A DNA stretch of 64,000 nucleotides, taken from NCBI GenBank assembly GCA_016742095.1, contig JACVCJ010000002.1, positions 97,309-161,308 of the forward strand, given 5' to 3'. The notes under the pieces are model-generated. The model was not told the DNA's origin. It did no database searches and saw only the letters and a program-made list of their open reading frames with translations. This document shows positions 35,764 to 44,051 of the stretch, in pieces. Position 1 is the stretch's first letter; every line of letters starts with the position of its first letter. This DNA comes from Bacteroidia bacterium (GTDB taxonomy: Bacteria; Bacteroidota; Bacteroidia; CAIKAF01). The position numbers were made by a program, and so were the translations under genes.

Positions 35764-37125
35764 ATGAAACACCTGTGGTTCCTGATCTGTATTGTTTTTG
35801 CCGGCTCCCTCGGGGCCCAGCAGACGCCTACCCTCATCAAGGGCCGGGTAGACGATCCTTTGCTTAAAGATCTGCGCATCAGCATTTTTGAGGATTATTT
35901 TTCCCTGAAGCCCCGGATACTGGCCAAAGCCCGGATCCAGAACCAGACCTTCAAAGCCGAGTTCCAGATCGATAAGCCTTATATTGCCCGTGTTTACGGC
36001 GGGTTGTACGACAAACAGCTGATCATTGAACCGGGGGCCAGCTACGACCTCAATGTCATGAACGACAGCACACAGCGCCTTAAAATACAGCAGAGCGGCG
36101 GTACTCCCGGCATCAACGATATGTACCTGGACCTGCTGTATACCTTCGACGACTTTATCATCGACCATGAAAAAGAGATCCTGCGCGGCCAGTATACACG
36201 CCAGACCGCTGCGTTCTGCCAGCGTATCCGCGATTCCCTGGCCGTTACAAAGCTGAACCCGATCCTGCAGGACCTCCTCACTTACCGTTCTGCCGAACTG
36301 GAAATGGTAGCCCGCAGCAAGTCGAAATCCAGGATATTCGTAGAATATTTCGTGCGTAACAGTCCCGATATCTATGGGGCCGAATACGCCTATTTTTTCA
36401 AGGAATTCTACACCGGTGTGTTTGCCGAAGAATACATGAAGAACAGCGGCGCCGATATACTCACGATCATTAACGAAGGCAAAGGCCTGGCTGCGCTGAG
36501 TACCCGCTTCGACAGCGTGCCCTACTATGGCCCAGGTCAGGAACTGAAAGAGCTGGCCCTGCTGTACGGACTGATGGAATCGCTGGGGGATAAAAAACTG
36601 GTAAAAAGCGAGCGGGTATGGCAGCTGATCGAAGAACTCGGCACAAAAGGCTCCAGTGCTTCCGTACGTACTGCCGCCAGCAACTTTGTAGTTCGCCTGG
36701 CCCCGCTGAAAAAAGGCGAAGCCGCCCCCGAACTGGAGATCACCGACGAACAGGGCAAAACCCTGAAACTGTCCGACCTGAAGGGCCAGCCCGTCTACCT
36801 TTGCTTTTTTGATCCCATGACCGAAAGCTGCGCCCTGGAAGTTTCTGCCATGGTGCCCCTATATAAAAAATTCGGCAAACAGGTACATTTTGTACCGGTA
36901 GCGGTCAAGGCCAATGCGACCGACCTGCAGGAGTTCAAGTTCGGGAACGGTATTTACCTGCCCCTGTACCGTATCGATGAATCGGAGGCCGTAGCTCCCT
37001 TTAAGGTACGTTCGGTGATCTCGTTCCTGATGCTCGACGCCGAAGGCCGTATCCTGAACAGTTCGGCCCCCTTCCCGCTCTCTGCCGAGGCCGACCTGGA
37101 AAAACTGGCCGCGGAAAAGCGATAA
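35764..37125 (+). CDS. exported thioredoxin-fold protein lacking CxxC
   Basis: A 453-residue periplasmic protein. Signal peptide 1-19 (ending GSLGAQ); an N-terminal beta-rich domain like the DUF4369 domain seen before TlpA domains in Bacteroidota (about 20-110); a helical middle; and a C-terminal TlpA/AhpC-like domain (about 315-453, starting KKGEAAPELEITDEQGKTL). Where TlpA has WCxxC, this protein has MTESC, so the N-terminal nucleophilic Cys is absent. It probably binds or chaperones rather than exchanging disulfides, or uses the single Cys. Gene start at the ATG 35764 behind a TAnnTTTG box. Confidence 0.85.
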   Translation: MKHLWFLICIVFAGSLGAQQTPTLIKGRVDDPLLKDLRISIFEDYFSLKPRILAKARIQNQTFKAEFQIDKPYIARVYGGLYDKQLIIEPGASYDLNVMNDSTQRLKIQQSGGTPGINDMYLDLLYTFDDFIIDHEKEILRGQYTRQTAAFCQRIRDSLAVTKLNPILQDLLTYRSAELEMVARSKSKSRIFVEYFVRNSPDIYGAEYAYFFKEFYTGVFAEEYMKNSGADILTIINEGKGLAALSTRFDSVPYYGPGQELKELALLYGLMESLGDKKLVKSERVWQLIEELGTKGSSASVRTAASNFVVRLAPLKKGEAAPELEITDEQGKTLKLSDLKGQPVYLCFFDPMTESCALEVSAMVPLYKKFGKQVHFVPVAVKANATDLQEFKFGNGIYLPLYRIDESEAVAPFKVRSVISFLMLDAEGRILNSSAPFPLSAEADLEKLAAEKR

Positions 37126-37165
37126 ACCCCGAAATTTGTAAGTACGGCATTTGCGCAGAATTGCG

Positions 37166-37173
37166 TATTTTTG
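37166..37173 (+). promoter_or_regulatory. -7 box of the GWxTD gene
   Basis: TATTTTTG matches TAnnTTTG and ends 16 bp before the ATG at 37190. It is one reason for choosing that start. Confidence 0.6.
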
Positions 37174-37189
37174 TAAAAATACACGAACT

Positions 37190-38650
37190 ATGCGCTATAT
37201 CGTTCTACTATGCTGCCTGCTTGTGTCTTCGGCTGTCTCTGCTGCACAACCGAAGCTGGACGGTTATTTCGACTACGCCATATACAAAGACGGAGACGGA
37301 ACGCCCTATATAGAAAGCTACCTGCGTATCGCGCCGGGCTCGTTCATGCTGAACATGGGCACTTCCGGCGGTACACGCAGCGGTAAGGTAGAGGTCACCT
37401 ACCTGTACTACAAGGGAGCCGAACTGGTGAACTACGATAAAGTGGTACTCAACACCGGGGATATTTCAGCCGCCGATGCCGCTACGTTTTCACTGGTAAG
37501 TATACAGCGCCACGCCCTGGCCGAAGGCAGCTACCGCCTGGAAATGGCGATGGAGGACCTGAATTCAGACGGGCTGAACAAACTGGTACACAGCGACAGC
37601 CTGAACGTGTTCTTTTCTCCGAACCGTCCGCAGATGAGCTATCCCTGGCTGCTGAAATCGGCTAAGGAAAACCCCACAGAAACGATATTCAGCAAAGGCG
37701 GCATTGAAATGGTACCTTTTGAAGGCAATGTGATCGATAATACCCTGCCCTATGTGCCTTTTTATATGGAACTGTACGGCACGGACACCTATTTCAAGGG
37801 TGAAAAATACGTACTGAGCTATTACCTGCAGGATGCCCAGACCGACCGCATCCTGGAAGAGACCAAAGTAATGAAACTGATGGAAGGCGCCCCTTCGGTA
37901 GGCGTGCTCAATTACCTGGTAACCGAAAAGGTAACGCCCGAATACTACTATTTTGTGGTAGAGATACAGGACCTGCAACACAAGGTGCTGTCGCAGGCCA
38001 AACGCATGATCGAGATCACCGGTGACGAACCCACCCTTACCCTCAGCGACCTGGCTTCGGTGGGTACCGAGTGGCTTACCTATGTGAACAACCGCGATTC
38101 CCTGGAAGAATATATCCGTTCCACGGCGCCGATCACCAACAAGGCCGAGCAGGCTTTTGCCAACAGCATCCTGAAATCGGACGATAAAGAAAACATGAAA
38201 CGGTACATCGTTTCGTTCTGGCAACGCAAAAAAGGCGAAAATGCCCGGCAGGGATTCGAGGAACATAAGCGCAATGTGGCCTATGTACAGCAGGCTTTTG
38301 GTACCCAGATACGCCGGGGTTACCAGACCGACCGCGGACGCGTGTTCCTGCAGTACGGTCCGCCCGATGTACGCACGGAACGTCCGAACGAGCCGCACGC
38401 GTATCCCTACGAGATCTGGTGGTACTATAAACTGCCGAGACAGGCCAACCGTAAATTCATCTTTTACGCCAGCGAAATATCCACCAACGATTATGAGCTG
38501 CTGCACAGCGACGCCCTGGGTGAGCGCCGTACGCCCAACTGGGAATACATCCTGAACAGCCGCGGTAAAAAAGACGCCAACATCGACAACAATACCTACC
38601 AGCCGAACTATGGTTCCTGGGCAAATGATTTCTGGACAACGCCGCGTTAA
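37190..38650 (+). CDS. GWxTD-domain exported protein
   Basis: A 486-residue protein with signal peptide MRYIVLLCCLLVSSAVSA. The C-terminal 170 residues are a GWxTD domain: EWLTYVNNRDSLEEYI, ENMKRYIVSFWQRK, RRGYQTDRGRVFLQYGPPDV and YEIWWYY are recognisable. The N-terminal part (about 20-300) is beta-rich. The domain is common in Bacteroidota and Acidobacteriota exported proteins and its role is not established. The frame stays open upstream to 37151, but the -7 box and signal peptide fix the start at 37190. Confidence 0.88.
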   Translation: MRYIVLLCCLLVSSAVSAAQPKLDGYFDYAIYKDGDGTPYIESYLRIAPGSFMLNMGTSGGTRSGKVEVTYLYYKGAELVNYDKVVLNTGDISAADAATFSLVSIQRHALAEGSYRLEMAMEDLNSDGLNKLVHSDSLNVFFSPNRPQMSYPWLLKSAKENPTETIFSKGGIEMVPFEGNVIDNTLPYVPFYMELYGTDTYFKGEKYVLSYYLQDAQTDRILEETKVMKLMEGAPSVGVLNYLVTEKVTPEYYYFVVEIQDLQHKVLSQAKRMIEITGDEPTLTLSDLASVGTEWLTYVNNRDSLEEYIRSTAPITNKAEQAFANSILKSDDKENMKRYIVSFWQRKKGENARQGFEEHKRNVAYVQQAFGTQIRRGYQTDRGRVFLQYGPPDVRTERPNEPHAYPYEIWWYYKLPRQANRKFIFYASEISTNDYELLHSDALGERRTPNWEYILNSRGKKDANIDNNTYQPNYGSWANDFWTTPR

Positions 38651-38698
38651 TAGCCGAATTGCTGAATTTTATGCATCTTTGCAGCAAAGTTCGTACGC

Positions 38699-39745
38699 AT
38701 GTTAAAAAGCAAAGCAGAAAAGATCCGGAATTTCGACCCCAATAACTTAGCCGCTGAAGATTCTAACATTTTCGGGCTGCCTTTTACAGCCGAAGAATCT
38801 GATACCGTGCTGATACCCGTTCCCTGGGAAGTGACCGTTTCTTACGGGGCCGGCACTGCACGCGGCCCCAAAGTGATCATGGAGGCCTCTAAGCAGGTCG
38901 ACCTTTTTCATCTGCATATTCCCGACGCCTGGAAAAAAGGCGTTTACATGGGCCCCGTACCCAAAGACATCTACGAAACTTCGAAAAAATACCGCAAAAA
39001 GGCCGAAAAGATCATCGATGCCCTGGGCGAAGGTCCGCTCGATAAAGAAATGCAGGCACTGCAGGCCGATATTAACCGCCAGAGCATAAAGCTGAACGCA
39101 TACGTACAGGCACAGGCGACGGCTTACCTCGATCAGAAAAAGAACGTAGGCCTGGTAGGCGGCGACCACAGCACTCCGCTGGGTTTCATAAAAGCCCTGG
39201 GCGAAAGACATAAGTCCTTCAGCGTACTGCAGATCGATGCCCATGCCGACCTGCGCAAAGCCTATGAAGGCTTTACCTATTCCCACGCCTCCATCATGTA
39301 CAATGTACTGGCCGAGGTGCCCCAGGTAAAAAAGCTGGTACAGGTGGGCATACGTGACTTCTGCGAAGAGGAATACGACCTCATTCAGTCCTCACCCAAA
39401 CGTATACAGACTTATTTTTACGATAACCTGGCCCGTGAACGTTACGAAGGCCGCTCCTGGGCCGCACAGGTAAAAGACATGGTAGCACAGCTGGGCAAAG
39501 AGGTGTATATTTCTTTCGATATCGACGGCCTGGACCCGAAATACTGCCCCAATACCGGCACCCCGGTACCGGGCGGACTGGAATTCCACGAAGCCGTATA
39601 CCTGATCCGCAGCGTAGCCGAAAGCGGACGCCGCATCATCGGGTTCGACCTGAACGAAGTAGGCCCTTCCGACGACGAATGGGATGCCAATGTGGGAGCC
39701 CGCCTGCTGTTCGAACTGTGTCACTGGAGCGCTCTTACGAAGTAA
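38699..39745 (+). CDS. arginase/agmatinase/formimidoylglutamase family enzyme
   Basis: A 348-residue ureohydrolase with two metal sites. Visible ligands: GGDHSTPLG (His), IDAHADLRKAYEGFTYSHAS (Asp, His, Asp) and SFDIDGLDPKYCP (two Asp). These are the residues of arginase, agmatinase and formimidoylglutamase. The longer N-terminal domain of about 70 residues resembles Bacteroidota agmatinase/arginase-like proteins. Substrate cannot be decided by eye. The ATG at 38699 follows a weak CATCTTTG box. It is a single gene. Confidence 0.93.
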   Translation: MLKSKAEKIRNFDPNNLAAEDSNIFGLPFTAEESDTVLIPVPWEVTVSYGAGTARGPKVIMEASKQVDLFHLHIPDAWKKGVYMGPVPKDIYETSKKYRKKAEKIIDALGEGPLDKEMQALQADINRQSIKLNAYVQAQATAYLDQKKNVGLVGGDHSTPLGFIKALGERHKSFSVLQIDAHADLRKAYEGFTYSHASIMYNVLAEVPQVKKLVQVGIRDFCEEEYDLIQSSPKRIQTYFYDNLARERYEGRSWAAQVKDMVAQLGKEVYISFDIDGLDPKYCPNTGTPVPGGLEFHEAVYLIRSVAESGRRIIGFDLNEVGPSDDEWDANVGARLLFELCHWSALTK

Positions 39746-39825
39746 AATCACAACAGAACTGATAAAAATCAGCACATATCCCGCGGGAATACCCGATCTT
39801 TGCGGGGCGAAGGAAAATATGAGAC

Positions 39826-40212
39826 ATGAAGAAAGGGACTTTTTTTTACAGCGTCATTAAGGAAAAATGCCCGCGTTGCCAGGAAGGCAACCTGTTCAAG
39901 CATCCGAACATTTACAGTTTACGCGATATCGGCGGCATGCCCGATAAATGCCCCGTGTGCGGGCAGGACTTCCTGGTGGAGGACGGTTTTTTCCTGGGAG
40001 CCACCTATGTAAGTTATGGTATTGCCATTGCCATTTCGGTGCCTATACTTGCGGTAATGGCCATGGTATTTCATGTGGACATACTGCTGATACTGCCGGT
40101 GATACTGGTGGTGCTTACCCTGCTACTGCCCCCGATCATGCGCTATTCGCGCAGTATCTGGTTCAATTTTTTTGTGCATTACGATCCGCACTGGCGCGAA
40201 AAACAGTTGTGA
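39826..40212 (+). CDS. DUF983 small membrane protein
   Basis: A 128-residue protein of the DUF983 family. Two zinc-ribbon knuckles (C15, C18 in EKCPRCQEG and C42, C45 in DKCPVCG) precede two hydrophobic segments (about 59-83 and 86-105) and a short tail. The family is widespread in Bacteroidota and proteobacteria with no established function. It is convergent with the PAP2 gene at three bases distance. Confidence 0.9.
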   Translation: MKKGTFFYSVIKEKCPRCQEGNLFKHPNIYSLRDIGGMPDKCPVCGQDFLVEDGFFLGATYVSYGIAIAISVPILAVMAMVFHVDILLILPVILVVLTLLLPPIMRYSRSIWFNFFVHYDPHWREKQL

Positions 40213-40215
40213 TCA

Positions 40216-40806
40216 TCAGGCTTCCCTGAAGTTGCGGAGTTTCAGCAGGCGGTATATACCCGGTATGCCCCGGTACAGGAACAGCCCGGTCAGCGCTCCC
40301 CAGGTCCAGCCGCTGAGTATATCGAAGGGATAATGCACCCCCACCATGATACGGCTGAAAGACACGAGGAACACGAAAAGCAGTCCGCCGGCCCATATCC
40401 ACACTTTACGCCGCGGGTACGCCGCAGCCAGGCTCAGCGAGGTAAATACTGCCAGAGCCATACTGTTGGCCGCATGTCCCGAAAAATAGCCGTATTTACT
40501 GCATTTTCCGTTTATAAAGTTCATTTCGGCCAGCAATTCGGGTTCGCGGCAGGGCCTTGGCCGCTGAATATTGTTCTTGAAAAAATTGGCCGACTGGTCC
40601 GTGATCAGGAAAAGCAGCAGTATCCACAGTATACGTTCCGCAAGCCGGGCACGCAGCGCATAGCCCAGCAATACCGCCGCCGGGATGCAGTACAGCAGCC
40701 AGGCCAGCCGGGAAGACATAAAGATCCAGAAGGTATCGGCCTGCAGCCAGGAAGCCGTATTCAGGTACAGGAACAGCGCTTTGTCGAATTCGATGAGGTA
40801 ATGCAC
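40216..40806 (-). CDS. PAP2-family membrane phosphatase
   Basis: A 196-residue type 2 phosphatidic-acid phosphatase-like protein with six predicted membrane segments. The three signature motifs are visible: KNNIQRPRPC (KX6RP-like), SGHAANS (PSGH-like) and SRIMVGVHYPFD (SRX5HX3D). Substrate may be undecaprenyl pyrophosphate or a lipid phosphate. There is no ATG at the beginning: candidates are GTG at 40806 and TTG at 40812, the latter lying inside a TATTTTTG sequence that could be the promoter box. I chose GTG. Confidence 0.88.
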   Translation of the reverse strand: MHYLIEFDKALFLYLNTASWLQADTFWIFMSSRLAWLLYCIPAAVLLGYALRARLAERILWILLLFLITDQSANFFKNNIQRPRPCREPELLAEMNFINGKCSKYGYFSGHAANSMALAVFTSLSLAAAYPRRKVWIWAGGLLFVFLVSFSRIMVGVHYPFDILSGWTWGALTGLFLYRGIPGIYRLLKLRNFREA

Positions 40807-40824
40807 GTTCAAAAATACAAAAAC

Positions 40825-41412
40825 TCAGTGTACACTGCCTTTAAGCAGGGGCGAATTCCCCGCACCCGTATTTTTACCGGCCACAGCCGCTCCTTCGCGC
40901 TGCATGCGTACGCACAACCGGCCCTCACTACATTCCCCCACGCGCAGGGTAAGGTAATCGTTGCCCGAACTGTACGTATATACATAAGCCCCGTAGGCAT
41001 CGCCGTCTTCGGTCTCGTCTGTTTCCAGGGCCAGTATAAGCCCGGCGCTGAGTGAGCATTTCAGGGCTTTATCAATATACGTTTTACCGTTTACGGTGCG
41101 TTTTACATTTACGGAAATATCGGTGTAATTCAGCGCCTTTATATCGAGTACGATACAGCTGTTTTCCATACAGCCTTCGATGCGTGTGGGTCTTTCCTTA
41201 CTGAAATAGGCCGGCAGGCGTACGGTGCTTTCTGCATCGCCTTCGATACGGATCTCGGGCCCGTTCAGGATAACGGTATTATCGGGCATCAAACGTCCCA
41301 GTCCTTCGATGAATTCCGGACCGTACTGGCTTTTATCGCCCGTAACACGTACGTTCTGGGCGGCTGTGCCGGAGGCATACACCAGGATAAGGGAAAATAA
41401 AATGTATTTCAC
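40825..41412 (-). CDS. exported hypothetical protein, 195 aa
   Basis: A signal peptide (KYILFSLILVYASGTAAQ) precedes a beta-rich domain with three Cys. It contains no lipobox. The likely start is a GTG at 41412, 12 bp after the obg stop on the same strand. Motifs are not recognised; the middle (SVNVKRTVNGKTYIDKAL) looks like a beta-sandwich. It may be co-transcribed with obg. Confidence 0.7.
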   Translation of the reverse strand: MKYILFSLILVYASGTAAQNVRVTGDKSQYGPEFIEGLGRLMPDNTVILNGPEIRIEGDAESTVRLPAYFSKERPTRIEGCMENSCIVLDIKALNYTDISVNVKRTVNGKTYIDKALKCSLSAGLILALETDETEDGDAYGAYVYTYSSGNDYLTLRVGECSEGRLCVRMQREGAAVAGKNTGAGNSPLLKGSVH

Positions 41413-41424
41413 AGCTTGTGTCGT

Positions 41425-42411
41425 TTAGGGATTCAGCGCTTTCCAGATGCGGTCCTTAAGGGCCTGTATACCTTCGCCTGTCTGGCTGGAGAAAAAGGAG
41501 AACGACAGCTCGGGATAGGCCTTGCGCAGTTCTTCCTTCAGCTCGTCGTCGAGCATATCGCTCTTGCTTATGGCCAGCAGACGGGGTTTGTCCATCAGTT
41601 CGGGGTTATACTGTTCCAGCTCGTTGCAGAGGATCTTGTATTCCTCGCGCAGGTCTTTGGCATCGGCCGGGATGAGGAACAGCAGCACCGAGTTGCGTTC
41701 AATGTGACGCAGGAAACGCAGTCCCAGTCCCTTACCGGTATGCGCACCTTCGATGATACCCGGTATATCAGCCATTACAAAGGAGCGGTGATCGCGGTAG
41801 GAAACAATGCCCAGCTGCGGGGTGAGCGTAGTAAAGGGATAATTGGCGATCTCGGGCTTGGCGGCAGAGACCACGGACAGCAGGGTACTTTTACCCGCGT
41901 TCGGGAAACCTACCAGACCTACGTCGGCCAGTACCTTCAGTTCGAGTATGATCCAGCCTTCCAGGCCTTCTTCGCCGGGCTGGGCAAAGCGGGGCGTCTG
42001 GTTGGTGGGACTTTTGAAATGGTCGTTACCCAGTCCGCCGCGGCCGCCACGCATTAATATACGTTTTTCGTCCTTTTCGGTGATCTCGAAAAGCACTTCG
42101 CCCGTTTCGGGGTCTTTGGCCACGGTACCCAGGGGCACTTCCACGATGATATCCTCACCGTCGGAGCCGTGTTTCAGGGAGCCCATACCGTTCTGCCCGT
42201 TGGAGGCATGGATATGTTTGCGGTATTTGAGGTGCAGCAGGGTCCAGAGCTGCGGGTTGGCTTTGAGGATGATATGGCCGCCACGTCCGCCGTCGCCGCC
42301 GTCCGGACCGCCTTTCGGAATGTATTTTTCGCGGCGGAACGACACAGCACCGGAGCCTCCGTTACCGGAACGGAAGAAAATCTTAACGTAATCTACAAAG
42401 TTTGAGGCCAT
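41425..42411 (-). CDS. obg: GTPase Obg
   Basis: A 328-residue ribosome-associated GTPase needed for 50S assembly and growth control. The Gly-rich N-terminal Obg domain (about 1-158, with [23 protein letters not shown] begun at residue 13) is followed by the G domain: G1 GFPNAGKST (about 166-174), G3 DIPG (about 213-216) and SKSD (about 283-286). The C-terminal extension is short. It lies just after yebC on the same strand (24 bp), an arrangement that may reflect co-transcription. Confidence 0.98.
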   Translation of the reverse strand: MASNFVDYVKIFFRSGNGGSGAVSFRREKYIPKGGPDGGDGGRGGHIILKANPQLWTLLHLKYRKHIHASNGQNGMGSLKHGSDGEDIIVEVPLGTVAKDPETGEVLFEITEKDEKRILMRGGRGGLGNDHFKSPTNQTPRFAQPGEEGLEGWIILELKVLADVGLVGFPNAGKSTLLSVVSAAKPEIANYPFTTLTPQLGIVSYRDHRSFVMADIPGIIEGAHTGKGLGLRFLRHIERNSVLLFLIPADAKDLREEYKILCNELEQYNPELMDKPRLLAISKSDMLDDELKEELRKAYPELSFSFFSSQTGEGIQALKDRIWKALNP

Positions 42412-42435
42412 ATATACTAAAAATCAGGGGTAGGC

Positions 42436-43146
42436 TTATGCCATGTTCGAATACACCTTCTGCACGTCATCGTCCTGCTCCAGGCGTTCGATCAGCTTGA
42501 TCACCTCTTCTTCCTGTTCTTCAGAAATTTTAACGGTGTTCTGCGGGATCCAGTCCAGTTCGGCGCTTACCACTTCCATCTTGCGTTCTTCGAGGGCTTT
42601 CTGCATATTGCCGAATTCCGTGAACGCACAGCGGATAATGAGTTTGCCTTCTTCGTTCTCGCCGATATCTTCCAGTCCGAAATCGATCAGTTCCAGTTCC
42701 AGGTCTTCCAGGTTGGCGCCGGAGCCCGTAACCGTGAAAACGCCCATACGGGTGAACATGAAGCTTACGCTGCCGCTGTTGCCCAGGTTACCGCCGCCTT
42801 TGTTAAAATGCGTGCGCACGTTGGCTACGGTACGCGTGGTATTGTCGGTAGCGGTCTCCACCAGTATGGCAATGCCGTGGGGTGCATATCCTTCGTACAG
42901 AACTTCTTCGAAATTATCGAGCGATTTATCCGAGGCGCGTTTAATGGCCGCATCGATACGGTCTTTGGGCATGTTCACCGCGCGGGCGTTCTGGATGCAA
43001 CGGCGCAGGGCTGCGTTGTTATCCGGGTCGGGACCGCTTGATTTTACCGCCATGGCAATATCCTTGCCGATACGTGTAAATTGTTTTGCCATCCGGTCGT
43101 AGCGGGCAAACATCTTATGCTTACGGGTTTCGAAAATACGTCCCAT
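42436..43146 (-). CDS. yebC: YebC/PmpR family protein
   Basis: A 236-residue YebC/TACO1 family protein, a translation or transcription factor that relieves ribosome stalling at proline stretches in some bacteria. Conserved parts are [26 protein letters not shown] near residues 13-38, [27 protein letters not shown] and the C-terminal acidic end. An open frame continues upstream to 43305; ATG 43146 gives the standard start [12 protein letters not shown] perfect TAnnTTTG box (TATCTTTG) lies at 43189-43196. Confidence 0.95.
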   Translation of the reverse strand: MGRIFETRKHKMFARYDRMAKQFTRIGKDIAMAVKSSGPDPDNNAALRRCIQNARAVNMPKDRIDAAIKRASDKSLDNFEEVLYEGYAPHGIAILVETATDNTTRTVANVRTHFNKGGGNLGNSGSVSFMFTRMGVFTVTGSGANLEDLELELIDFGLEDIGENEEGKLIIRCAFTEFGNMQKALEERKMEVVSAELDWIPQNTVKISEEQEEEVIKLIERLEQDDDVQKVYSNMA

Positions 43147-43188
43147 ACGATCTTGATTTGATTGAAATGTTGTTTTTTTACAAGGCAG

Positions 43189-43196
43189 CAAAGATA
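43189..43196 (-). promoter_or_regulatory. -7 box of the yebC promoter
   Basis: TATCTTTG on the minus strand matches TAnnTTTG and lies 42 bp before the yebC start codon. It argues against the longer upstream start. Confidence 0.6.
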
Positions 43197-43292
43197 CATT
43201 ATTTCCCGAATGCACGTTATTTTTACCTGCGTTTGGGCCTGCGGGCCCACAAACGGCAAAATTTATCCATAGGGATGTCCGTTTTTTTCTTT

Positions 43293-43300
43293 TACTTTTG
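43293..43300 (+). promoter_or_regulatory. -7 box of the gldF promoter
   Basis: TACTTTTG matches TAnnTTTG and lies 25 bp before the gldF ATG, supporting ATG 43326 over the longer open frame. Confidence 0.6.
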
Positions 43301-43325
43301 CGCAAATCAGCTTGAGCTAAAACCT

Positions 43326-44051
43326 ATGTGGGCTTTATTTAAAAAGGAAATTACCGGATTTTTCGGGAGTCTGACCGGATACATCGTCATTGCCGCCTTT
43401 CTTATGGCCAATGCACTGTTTATGTGGCTGCTGCCGGGCAATGTATTCGAAAGCGGTTATGCGGCCATCGACCCCTTGTTCATGAACGCACCCTTTATTT
43501 ACCTGCTTCTGATCCCCGCTATTACCATGCGGGCCTTTGCCGAAGAAAAAAAGGCGGGCACCATCGAAAGCCTGCTCACCAAACCGCTGAGCGATCTTAA
43601 GATCGTACTGGCCAAATATTTTGCCGGCTTCACGGTAGTGGTACTTTCCCTGCTGCCCACCCTGGTGTATGTACTGAGCATTTACCAGCTGGCCTCTCCC
43701 AAAGGCGATATCGACCTGGGCGGCATCTGGGGCTCTTACCTGGGCCTGCTGCTGCTGGGCTCCGTGTACGTGGCCGTGGGTATCTTTACCTCTACCCTTA
43801 CCGAAAACCAGATCATTGCCCTGGTGTATTCGGTGGTGCTGTGCCTGTTCCTGACCTGGGGACTGGACATGGTCTCTAAGTTCAACTCCGTAAAAGTGAT
43901 CGACCTGGTGATCCTGAACCTGGGTATCTCCGAACACTATAACAGCATAAGCCGGGGCGTGGTCGACAGCCGTGACGTACTGTATTTCCTCAGCGCGAAT
44001 ATCCTGTTCCTTTTTGCCGCAAACCTGATGTTACAAAAGAGAAAATGGTAA
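43326..44051 (+). CDS. gldF: gliding-motility ABC transporter permease
   Basis: A 241-residue ABC-2 permease, the standard GldF length, with six membrane segments (the first about 14-36, the last about 218-238). MWALFKKEITGFFGSLTGY is the typical start. With GldA and GldG it forms the transporter required for gliding and, in some species, T9SS function. Its last codons overlap the start of gldG by seven bases. Confidence 0.95.
   Translation: MWALFKKEITGFFGSLTGYIVIAAFLMANALFMWLLPGNVFESGYAAIDPLFMNAPFIYLLLIPAITMRAFAEEKKAGTIESLLTKPLSDLKIVLAKYFAGFTVVVLSLLPTLVYVLSIYQLASPKGDIDLGGIWGSYLGLLLLGSVYVAVGIFTSTLTENQIIALVYSVVLCLFLTWGLDMVSKFNSVKVIDLVILNLGISEHYNSISRGVVDSRDVLYFLSANILFLFAANLMLQKRKW

Noticed and set aside
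40809..40816. TATTTTTG upstream of the PAP2 gene as a promoter box
   Set aside because: It matches the consensus on the minus strand but is only a few bases from the GTG start, and the TTG start would lie inside it. The position cannot be decided, so it was not listed as a feature.
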